Positions 1-7,169 of a DNA stretch of 15,580 nt are shown here, one piece after another (within the stretch, counting starts at the first letter, position 1; the number at the start of each line of letters is the position of its first letter). Source of the DNA: Fidelibacterota bacterium (GTDB taxonomy: Bacteria; Marinisomatota; Marinisomatia; Marinisomatales; UBA1611); NCBI GenBank assembly GCA_002722105.1, contig PBKF01000013.1, positions 1-15,580 on the forward strand. The letters run 5' to 3'. The notes under the pieces are model-generated. The model searched no databases. It saw only the letters and a list, made by a program, of their open reading frames with translations, and was not told where the DNA came from. The translations under genes were made by a program, and so were the position numbers.

Positions 1-66
1 AATTTAATTGCACAAAAACGTGCAAAATGGTTGTTGTCTAAAACAAATGAATACTTTTTAGAATGA
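1..66 (+). CDS. 3' end of an upstream gene, possibly TRAP transporter TPR component TatT (partial)
   Basis: Reading from base 1 gives 21 sense codons, rich in Lys, Ala and Leu and ending in YFLE, before a TGA at 64-66. The stop overlaps the next start in an ATGA, the usual sign of translational coupling in an operon. The piece looks like the last amphipathic helix of an alpha-helical protein. TatT, the TPR-type partner of TatP in Treponema-style TRAP systems, is typically encoded next to the binding protein and ends in such a helix, so TatT is my guess. Only 21 residues are visible. That a gene ends here is likely; its identity is weak and rests on context. Confidence 0.5.
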   Translation, partial: NLIAQKRAKWLLSKTNEYFLE

Positions 67-1037
67 AACGAATAATAATAATTTTTCTTTTTTTGTCATC
101 TATTGCATTTAGTCGGAAGATTATTGTGAAAATGGCAACTTTAGCACCAGAAGGAACAGATTGGCACGGTATGTTAATAGAAATGGGTCAAGAGTGGAAA
201 AAAGTGACCAAGGGTAAAGTGGAGTTACGGATTTATCCAGGAGGTGTCATTGGAGATGAAAGAGATATGGTGCGCAAGATGAGAATCGGTCAGATCCATG
301 CTGCAGGAATTTCTACGGAAGGATTAACTGAAATTGATTCTGATTTTTCCGCATTTTATGTGCCTCTTGCTTTTCAAAATGAAGATGATATTAAACGTGT
401 TCTTGAAGATATGTTACCATCTTTAGAGAAAAAAATTGAAGAAAAAGGATTTAAGTTATTATATATAGCTGATTTGGGTTGGGCATATTGGTTTTCTAAT
501 TCAATGGTCAAAACTCCAATAGACTTAAAAAATAAAAAAATATTTACATGGGCAGGTGATTTTAAATGGGCAGAGATATATAAAAAAGCAGGATTTAATC
601 CCGTACCCCTAGCATCAACAGATATTTTATCCGGTCTCCAAACTGGACTAATTGATGCCATCTCTACCATGCCTTTGTATGCTCTAGCTCAGCAATCATT
701 TGGTATTGCAAATCACATGCTAGATTTAAAGTGGGGAGCTTTAATGGCAGGAATCATTATTAATCAGAAAACCTGGAATCGAATTCCAAAAAAATACCAT
801 AATGATCTAATTTCTGCAGCTCAAACAATTCGTGAAAAACACTTAGAAACAAATCGTACTGCTGAACAACAAGCGCTTGAAGCTATGAAACAATACGGAT
901 TAACCATTCATACGCCTTCAGATGATGAAGTTTTTCAGTGGAAGTCAGAGGTAAAAAGAATGGAGCCTCATCTTCGCGGTAATGTGATTTCTAGTGAAAT
1001 CTATGATCGTGTAGTGAAATTAACAGAAGATCAATAG
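63..1037 (+). CDS. TRAP transporter periplasmic substrate-binding protein (DctP/TatP family)
   Basis: This is a 324-residue solute-binding protein that would capture a ligand in the periplasm and hand it to the membrane permease encoded next. Residues 1-17 form a signal peptide (KR, then an isoleucine/phenylalanine-rich core, SSIAFS), with no lipobox cysteine. The DctP fold is recognisable from KMATLAPEGTDWH (23-35), the GGVIGDERDMVRKMRIGQIH stretch (60-79), and NPVPLASTDILSGLQTGLID (179-198), which matches the family pattern NPVPM..sE.Y.ALQtG.vD. Where typical members read GlKiRv, this one reads KKIFTW. The nearly universal ligand-carboxylate arginine is therefore replaced by Phe161. That suggests a ligand that is not a simple carboxylate, as proposed for Treponema TatP. 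The start is set by the ATGA overlap with the upstream gene. The family call is firm; the substrate is unknown. Confidence 0.9.
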   Translation: MKRIIIIFLFLSSIAFSRKIIVKMATLAPEGTDWHGMLIEMGQEWKKVTKGKVELRIYPGGVIGDERDMVRKMRIGQIHAAGISTEGLTEIDSDFSAFYVPLAFQNEDDIKRVLEDMLPSLEKKIEEKGFKLLYIADLGWAYWFSNSMVKTPIDLKNKKIFTWAGDFKWAEIYKKAGFNPVPLASTDILSGLQTGLIDAISTMPLYALAQQSFGIANHMLDLKWGALMAGIIINQKTWNRIPKKYHNDLISAAQTIREKHLETNRTAEQQALEAMKQYGLTIHTPSDDEVFQWKSEVKRMEPHLRGNVISSEIYDRVVKLTEDQ

Positions 1038-1046
1038 TTTCCCACA

Positions 1047-2855
1047 GTGAATAAGATTAAGAACCACTTTATTAGTTATCTAAAAAGGGGTGAAGATACT
1101 TTAGCATTCATAATCTTTGTCACAATGACGCTCCTACCTGCATTTGAGACATTAACTCGAATTTTTAATACAAATAGTATTCCTGCCTCTCAAGTCTTAG
1201 TACAACATTTTACTTTATGGATTGGATTTATTGGTGCAGTATTAGCTACTCGGCAAAATAAACTATTGGCCTTAACTAAGAGTTCGCTTTTTGATCAGGC
1301 AGAAAAAATACATTTTGGAAAATGGATTGCTAAAGTTATTACATTCCTGGTGTTAGTAGCCTTAACCTGGGGTAGTTGGGAACTTTTAAAAGTTGAATTT
1401 CAATACCCAATTGATATAGCACCATATATTCCACGGTGGTTTGCCCAGATAATTATGCCATTGGGTTTTGGGTTAATGGCACTTCAAGTTTATTTTAATA
1501 GTTATAAAAAAACTATTCATAGAATCTCGCTAGTACTAATTGGGTTTCTATTTTCAATCAATACATTTACTGATACATTATTTGAAGTTGTTCCTGTTGT
1601 ATGGATTGGGTCAGTAATTATTCTAACTGCATTGATGTATGGAGCACCTATTTTTGTTGGATTAGGTGGGATGGCTGTTTTGCTATTTTGGGCAGATTAT
1701 ACACCCATTTCTGCGATTCCAACGGAAGCATATCGAATTGTTGTGTCTCCCACATTGCCAACAATTCCCTTGTTTACATTGGCTGGATATTTATTAGCTG
1801 AAAGTAAAGCGTCTACTAGGTTGGTGAAAGTTTTCCATGAATTATTTGGGTGGATTCCAGGTGGAACGCCTGTGATTATAGTTGTTTTGTGTGGTTTTTT
1901 TACTGCTTTAACAGGTGGTTCAGGTGTGACAATCTTGGCATTGGGAGGCTTATTATTGCCTCTACTTTTGAAAGAGGGATATAGTCGGATATTTTCATTA
2001 GGACTTATCACTGTTTCAGGTTCTTTGGGTCTTTTATTTCCGCCTAGTCTTCCTGCAATTATTTATGGTGTTACGGCCGGTATTTCAGTAAAAGATGTTT
2101 TCATTGCCGGATTAATCCCAGGCCTTTTGTTGGTTTTGATGATGTCTGTTTGGGCATTATATCAAGGGAAAAAAGACAAAATTATACTTAATAAATTTAA
2201 TGTAAATGAAGCAATCAGTGTTTGCTTGGATACAAAATGGGAATTACTAATACCAATCTTGATTCTGTTTGGTGTATTTGGTGGTTTCACTACATTAGTT
2301 GAAACGGCAGCACTAACTGTTTTATATGTCTTTTCCATAGAATGTTATATTTACAAAGATATTAAGATTCAGGAATTACCAAAAATTATAATTGATTGCG
2401 CCACTCTAATTGGTGGTGTATTAATTATCCTAGGTGTTGCTATGGGATTAACAAGTTATCTTGTTGATGCGCAAATACCGATTTTAATTCTTTCATGGGC
2501 AAAAGAGATGATTGCATCAAAATATGCTTTTCTACTCATGTTAAATATATTTTTACTTATAGTTGGCTGTCTAATGGATATATTTTCAGCAATTATAGTT
2601 ATTGTTCCATTGATTGCACCTTTAGGTGCGTATTTTGGAATTGATCCTGTTCATTTAGCAATTATTTTTATAGCCAATTTAGAACTGGGTTTTTTAACTC
2701 CTCCAGTGGGCATGAATTTATTTTTAGCTGCATATCGTTTTGATGAAGATATGCCAAAAATCTATCGTGCTACACTCCCATTCTTTTTAGTACGGTTATT
2801 AGCTGTAGGTTTAATTACATACATACCCGTTTTAACTCTTGGATTGTTAAGTTAA
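1047..2855 (+). CDS. TRAP transporter fused permease, DctQ-DctM type
   Basis: This 602-residue inner-membrane protein carries both TRAP permease subunits in one chain. Residues about 15-175 form the small DctQ-like part, with four or five hydrophobic segments and the typical SQVLVQHFTLWIGFIGA region (48-64). Residues about 183-600 form the large DctM-like part. DctM landmarks are TALTGGSGVTILALGG (286-301), GLLFPPSLPAIIYG (328-341) and ELGFLTPPVGMNLF (546-559). The first and last are the paired glycine- and proline-rich hairpins of the elevator domain, which carries sodium and substrate. The start is a GTG nine bases after the binding-protein stop, with no clear Shine-Dalgarno sequence. The pair would import solute by secondary, sodium-coupled transport. 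Fused QM permeases are known in the family, so the fusion is not a sequencing artefact. The substrate cannot be read from the sequence. Confidence 0.93.
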   Translation: MNKIKNHFISYLKRGEDTLAFIIFVTMTLLPAFETLTRIFNTNSIPASQVLVQHFTLWIGFIGAVLATRQNKLLALTKSSLFDQAEKIHFGKWIAKVITFLVLVALTWGSWELLKVEFQYPIDIAPYIPRWFAQIIMPLGFGLMALQVYFNSYKKTIHRISLVLIGFLFSINTFTDTLFEVVPVVWIGSVIILTALMYGAPIFVGLGGMAVLLFWADYTPISAIPTEAYRIVVSPTLPTIPLFTLAGYLLAESKASTRLVKVFHELFGWIPGGTPVIIVVLCGFFTALTGGSGVTILALGGLLLPLLLKEGYSRIFSLGLITVSGSLGLLFPPSLPAIIYGVTAGISVKDVFIAGLIPGLLLVLMMSVWALYQGKKDKIILNKFNVNEAISVCLDTKWELLIPILILFGVFGGFTTLVETAALTVLYVFSIECYIYKDIKIQELPKIIIDCATLIGGVLIILGVAMGLTSYLVDAQIPILILSWAKEMIASKYAFLLMLNIFLLIVGCLMDIFSAIIVIVPLIAPLGAYFGIDPVHLAIIFIANLELGFLTPPVGMNLFLAAYRFDEDMPKIYRATLPFFLVRLLAVGLITYIPVLTLGLLS

Positions 2856-2885
2856 CAAGGAACATTTTTAGGGCGAATTCATTTC

Positions 2886-2917
2886 TTGTATATGAAAGTT
2901 ATGAGAAGATATATTTG
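2886..2917 (+). promoter_or_regulatory. Candidate Bacteroidota-type promoter (TTG, 21-base spacer, TATATTTG)
   Basis: TATATTTG at 2910-2917 fits the -7 element TAnnTTTG known from Bacteroidota. A TTG at 2886-2888 lies 21 bases upstream, about where the -33 TTTG/TTG element sits. This would start the envelope operon roughly 90 bases before the gene at 3012. The host's sigma-factor preference is unknown and the region is AT-rich, so this is a suggestion only. Confidence 0.35.
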
Positions 2918-2962
2918 CTGTCAAATAACTGGAGCTAATCAATACCTTAAACGTTATCAATT

Positions 2963-2985
2963 TGCTCTTAAAAAGAGCAGTTTTT
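2963..2985 (+). terminator. Hairpin followed by a T run: terminator of the TRAP operon or leader attenuator
   Basis: GCTCTT (2964-2969) and AAGAGC (2973-2978) are perfectly complementary around an AAA loop. One more T-A pair extends the stem, which is followed by AG and five Ts (2981-2985). The form is that of an intrinsic terminator, but the stem is short and only three of its seven pairs are G-C. It lies 108 bases after the permease stop and only 26 bases before the next start, so it could instead act in the leader of the downstream operon. Confidence 0.45.
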
Positions 2986-2999
2986 ATCATTAAATACTT

Positions 3000-3005
3000 A
3001 GGAGA
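3000..3005 (+). promoter_or_regulatory. Shine-Dalgarno site of the PorV-like gene
   Basis: AGGAGA ends six bases before the ATG at 3012. It is the clearest ribosome-binding site in the window. Most other starts here rely on overlap coupling or show no recognisable site. Confidence 0.75.
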
Positions 3006-3011
3006 CGTTCA

Positions 3012-4361
3012 ATGAAGCGTTTAGGGATCAGATTGTCCTTACTGGCAATCCTCGTTAATCCGATATTTGCACAGAGTGAAGCAGGTGCAATATTTTTATT
3101 AATTGCACCTGGTGCTCGTGCCGGTGGTATGGGTGAAGCCCAGGTAGCAATCGCAAATGATGCCTACGCCAGTTACTGGAATCCTGCGGGGTTAGGGTTT
3201 CTTGAAGGTCAAGAGCTGGCTATGATGCATGTAAATTGGTTGCCAGGCTTAGCTGATGATCTATATTATGAATTTTTTGCTTTTCGTAAAAAATATCCCA
3301 CATTAGGCACTATTGGTGGACACTTAATATTTTTAAATCTTGGTGAACAGATAAGAACCAGTGAAACCGGTGATGAATTAGGTACATTTACAAGTTACAT
3401 GTCCGCTTTTTCTCTTTCCTACAGTGCTTTAATTTCTGCCACACAATCTTTTGGTATCAATGCAAAAGTTTCTTACCAACACCTAGTTGAAATGGGTGCT
3501 GGTAGTGAGAAGGGAAAAGGTACATCAACGGATTTTGGATTTGATATTGGTTATATGCATAAAGAATGGTTTCTTCCAAAATTAACCATTGGAATAAATC
3601 TTTCAAATTTAGGGCCAAAAGTTTCTTTTATTGATCCAGATCAAGCAGACCCTCAACCAACCAACTTAACCTTGGGGTTGCATTACGCATTAGTTCAGAG
3701 TGAGTATAACAAACTTAGTATTGTTTATGATGTAGATAAACTTCTTGTTTCATCATACCCTGATATGGATTGGGATGGTGACGGCTATATTGGTGGTTAT
3801 GATGAAGATGGTAATGTGAGCCCTGGAAATGATTATAATAAAGATGGTAAACTGGAAATTGCACATACAGATCCGATCTATAAGGCTATTTTTACTTCCT
3901 GGGTAAATGATTGGCTGCTTGGTGGTGATATGGATTATGGACCTGATGGTGCTGGTAATGGAGATAAAATGATTGGTGGCTATAAATGGGATGATCTAGA
4001 TGGTGATGGAAAAATTGATTTGAGTGATAATGAGATTATTAAATCTGGTGATAACCCTGGAGATGATGACTGGGGGGAATATAATGAATACGGGGAGAAG
4101 GAGGTTGGGAACTCTAAACAAAGATCTTTAACCAATGAATTAGATCGTCTTGTTCATAATATTGGGTTTGAGTATTGGTATGGAAAATATTTCGCTATTC
4201 GTTCAGGCTTTTATTATGATAAGATAGGAAAAATAAGTAATCCCACTTTTGGTATTGGTCTTCGTTTTGCAGGGTATGGATTCGATTTTGGCTATACCTA
4301 CGGTGAAACAGGACACCCATTAACTAATACGATGCGATTTTCTCTAAATATGGAATTCTAA
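3012..4361 (+). CDS. PorV/PorQ-family outer-membrane protein with calcium-loop insert
   Basis: This is a 449-residue outer-membrane beta-barrel protein. Residues 1-20 are a signal peptide ending in IFA. The mature N-terminus carries the PorV/PorQ signature: a GA.FLLIAPGARAGGMGEA segment (25-43), then AIANDAYASYWNPAGLGFL (46-64). Alternating amphipathic strands follow, and the chain ends in FSLNMEF with a terminal aromatic residue. PorV-type proteins act in type IX secretion, shuttling cargo from the translocon to the surface attachment complex. The next gene encodes a protein with a T9SS-like sorting domain, which supports a related role here. Residues about 250-375 are an Asp/Gly-rich insert between strands, with EF-hand-like loops starting at D253, D274 and D328. 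This looks like a surface loop that binds calcium. First gene of a tight six-gene run. The family is confident; the T9SS role is inferred. Confidence 0.85.
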   Translation: MKRLGIRLSLLAILVNPIFAQSEAGAIFLLIAPGARAGGMGEAQVAIANDAYASYWNPAGLGFLEGQELAMMHVNWLPGLADDLYYEFFAFRKKYPTLGTIGGHLIFLNLGEQIRTSETGDELGTFTSYMSAFSLSYSALISATQSFGINAKVSYQHLVEMGAGSEKGKGTSTDFGFDIGYMHKEWFLPKLTIGINLSNLGPKVSFIDPDQADPQPTNLTLGLHYALVQSEYNKLSIVYDVDKLLVSSYPDMDWDGDGYIGGYDEDGNVSPGNDYNKDGKLEIAHTDPIYKAIFTSWVNDWLLGGDMDYGPDGAGNGDKMIGGYKWDDLDGDGKIDLSDNEIIKSGDNPGDDDWGEYNEYGEKEVGNSKQRSLTNELDRLVHNIGFEYWYGKYFAIRSGFYYDKIGKISNPTFGIGLRFAGYGFDFGYTYGETGHPLTNTMRFSLNMEF

Positions 4362-4373
4362 AAACCACTATTC

Positions 4374-7169
4374 ATGGTGGGCAATCTCTTCTTATTTAGA
4401 TCAATATTCTTGATCTGTTTTATTTCTATTTCATTTTCGGACATAACCGGGCAAATGCGTATTTGTGCGATTCGGGTTTCGTTCCAAGGTGATGATGATG
4501 AAAGTACTTCAGGTAATGGACAATTTATTTTTTCAACAGATGGAATTGATTGTGGAAATTATACAATTGATCCACCTCCTCATAATAGATCCTACTTTGA
4601 ATCTCAATTAAAAGCTGTCGATTCCTATTTTAGTGCTGTATCTTATGGAAAATTTGGTATTGATCTTGAAAATTCTACTGTATATCCATATGAAGAGATC
4701 AGTAGCTATTCATTACCGAATTCAATGAATTATTATAATCCATATGATCAAGATGATATTCAGGAAATCAGGATAACTGGACTGCTTTCAGATGCCGTTC
4801 AGATAGCATATGAGATTGACCAAGTTGATTTTTCTTACTATGATCATATAGTAATATTCCATGCAGGAATTGGTCAGGATTTCTCATTACCATTCTTAGA
4901 TCCAACGCCAGAAGATATTCCATCAACTTTTATCGATAATGATATGATAATTAATAGCTTAGGTACTTCATCAATTATTGCAGGAGTACACCAAATTAAA
5001 CAGGGAATCATATTACCAGAAACACAGAACCATCTTCTCTTTGATATTGCTGAATCTATGTTCTCTGATGCATTAGAGCCTTGTGAATATCAGTATGGTC
5101 TAACTGGTACATTTGCACTTATGCTTGGTTTCGCAACAGGATTCCCACCACTTTGGAATATTGAAACGGGGGAAAGTGGCGTTGGTATTTTTGGTCTCAT
5201 GGATCAGGGATCCAATAATGGAATCGGTGTAATCCCTGCACCACCCACAGCTTGGACACGAATGTATGCTGGATGGGATATTCCCATAGAAGTTTCCTTT
5301 AATACAGAAATAGAATTACCAAGTCGTTCAGAGAATAATTTGGTTAGAATAAATATAAATAAATCTGAATATTTTCTAATCGAAAACCGAGATCATTCTA
5401 TTAAACAAGGAATTAGTTTAGATTCGATGCGGTATGTAATATATGAAGAAAGCGGTAAAAATGAATATCCACCACTCATAAATGTATTGCAGGATTCTTT
5501 AGATATACAGAAAGATGAAAATGGTGTAATTATATCAGTACCAAATTATGATATAGGTCTACCTGCATCAGGGTTATTAATTTGGCATATAGATGAAACT
5601 ATTATCAATGCTGGCATCAAGGATTATACTGTTAATTCTAATTTATCCAGGCTTGGAATTGATTTAGAGGAGGCGGATGGTGCTCAAGATATTGGATATA
5701 TCTCCGTTCATATTTTTAATAATCCCTCTGTAGGATATTTCGGTGATGTATGGTTCAAGGGAAATACACAATATGAATTAGCAAATACAACTATGGAAGG
5801 AATGAATCCAGAATTTGGCCCCTTTACTTATCCTTCCACAAAATCGAATAATGGCTCTTCATCATTTATTAAGGTAAGCGATATATCTGAATCAGATAGC
5901 ATTATGACTTTTTCCGTTTCTAATAATTTAATACGAAGCGGTTTCCCAATAACTAATGGAGAAATAATTCAATCATTTATTGCTTCTGAATATCCGATGA
6001 TTTTAGGTATCTCTGATTCATTATGGATTGCACCAATAAACACGCTATCGAATAGAATATACTTCCACGGCCAAAAACCATTTTATAAAATATTCACCAT
6101 AATTGATGAACAGGAGAACCATACTTTTATTAATGTCTATGAATCTCCTATTTTATATCCAGATTATTCTGGAGACAGCTATATAAAGTATGAAACTCGT
6201 TATGATTATCATCATCCAACAAATACAATAACAAGACTTTTCACTGATGAATCATCCTGGGGTTTTGGAGGTACACCAATTTGGAATGACTCATTAATTT
6301 ATCTAAATTCATTTGAATGGGATTCTCATTCCACTAGGGTATTTACATCTTCATTTACCTATGATATTGGCATTGGGAATTCAGGAATTGCAAGAACAGA
6401 TTTTGACGGAACAATAATCAACTGGGAAGATATTTCATTCAAGTCAATCTCTGGAGTGGACTTAAATATGGATGCGAATCCTGATGTACTAGCTCTTGAT
6501 TCTTCAGGCTATTTATATGCATTCAATTCTGAATTAATGTTATTATCAGGTTTCCCAATTAATGAGAAGCTGCAATCTCCAATTCTTACAAGAGATCTTA
6601 TTAATGATGGATATCCTGAAATTGTTGCAAAATCAGCTGATTCTTCATCCATATATATTTTTGACCATATGGGGAATACTAAATATAAAATAATATCAAA
6701 CCGTGATGATGATGTTATTGGTCTTAAATCAATTACACAGAAGAATTCAATCATCACAAAGAGTATTATATATCAATTTGGAGAAGAAACAGAAACAAAT
6801 GGAAATAATTGGTCTTTTCATCATGGTGATTGGGGTAGAAATAGAAAAATAGAATTGGGCTATTCTTTTGACTTTAATATTCAAAGTCATCATATTCGCT
6901 CATATTGTTATCCCAATCCAATTTTCGATAATATAGGTACAATTAGAATAGAAACTGTAGATGCAGAAAATGTTGAGATCAATTTATATGATTTAGCGGG
7001 ATATTATATAAAGACCTGGAAAAATGAATTTATAAATTCAGGAAATCAAATTTCAGAATGGGTATGGGATGTATATGATATAGAGTCAGGTGTATATTTT
7101 GCTCATATTGGTGTATATGGGCAAAAGGGCATTGAATCAAATATTATTAAAATTGCTGTAATTCACTAA
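4374..7169 (+). CDS. Secreted M6-peptidase-like protein lacking HExxH, with propeller-like region and T9SS sorting domain
   Basis: This 931-residue protein has a signal peptide (1-22) and an M6 metallopeptidase-like region (about 27-515). Supporting motifs are DHIVIFHAGIG (157-167), GVGIFGLMDQGS (269-280, cf. GxWdLMasGS), PTAWTRMYAGW (291-301), GLLIWHIDE (400-408) and DLEEADG (430-436). The expected HEFGHxLGLPDLYD motif aligns with LMLGFATGFPPLWN (249-262). Both zinc histidines, the catalytic Glu and the Asp are gone, so it should not be an active M6 protease. Residues about 670-780 hold two FG-GAP/propeller-like repeats (DLNMDANPDV, DLINDGYPEI). The C-terminus (840-931) has YPNP, INLYDLAGYYIKTW, SGVYF and a final IIKIAVI strand, matching the type A T9SS sorting domain. 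It should therefore be exported across the outer membrane and anchored or released. It starts 12 bases after the PorV-like gene and overlaps the next gene by one base. Confidence 0.8.
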   Translation: MVGNLFLFRSIFLICFISISFSDITGQMRICAIRVSFQGDDDESTSGNGQFIFSTDGIDCGNYTIDPPPHNRSYFESQLKAVDSYFSAVSYGKFGIDLENSTVYPYEEISSYSLPNSMNYYNPYDQDDIQEIRITGLLSDAVQIAYEIDQVDFSYYDHIVIFHAGIGQDFSLPFLDPTPEDIPSTFIDNDMIINSLGTSSIIAGVHQIKQGIILPETQNHLLFDIAESMFSDALEPCEYQYGLTGTFALMLGFATGFPPLWNIETGESGVGIFGLMDQGSNNGIGVIPAPPTAWTRMYAGWDIPIEVSFNTEIELPSRSENNLVRININKSEYFLIENRDHSIKQGISLDSMRYVIYEESGKNEYPPLINVLQDSLDIQKDENGVIISVPNYDIGLPASGLLIWHIDETIINAGIKDYTVNSNLSRLGIDLEEADGAQDIGYISVHIFNNPSVGYFGDVWFKGNTQYELANTTMEGMNPEFGPFTYPSTKSNNGSSSFIKVSDISESDSIMTFSVSNNLIRSGFPITNGEIIQSFIASEYPMILGISDSLWIAPINTLSNRIYFHGQKPFYKIFTIIDEQENHTFINVYESPILYPDYSGDSYIKYETRYDYHHPTNTITRLFTDESSWGFGGTPIWNDSLIYLNSFEWDSHSTRVFTSSFTYDIGIGNSGIARTDFDGTIINWEDISFKSISGVDLNMDANPDVLALDSSGYLYAFNSELMLLSGFPINEKLQSPILTRDLINDGYPEIVAKSADSSSIYIFDHMGNTKYKIISNRDDDVIGLKSITQKNSIITKSIIYQFGEETETNGNNWSFHHGDWGRNRKIELGYSFDFNIQSHHIRSYCYPNPIFDNIGTIRIETVDAENVEINLYDLAGYYIKTWKNEFINSGNQISEWVWDVYDIESGVYFAHIGVYGQKGIESNIIKIAVIH

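Noticed and set aside
374..670. Minus-strand frame inside the TRAP binding-protein gene
   Set aside because: It shows no family features and lies wholly within a well-supported gene on the other strand.
1047..2855. Artificial fusion of two permease genes through a sequencing error
   Set aside because: Fused DctQ-DctM permeases are known, and the frame is continuous with a sensible linker at about residues 175-183.
3759..4136. Dockerin domain, implying a cellulosome-like assembly
   Set aside because: The loops lack the paired helices and duplicated layout of a dockerin and sit inside a barrel protein; an EF-hand-like insert is the simpler reading.
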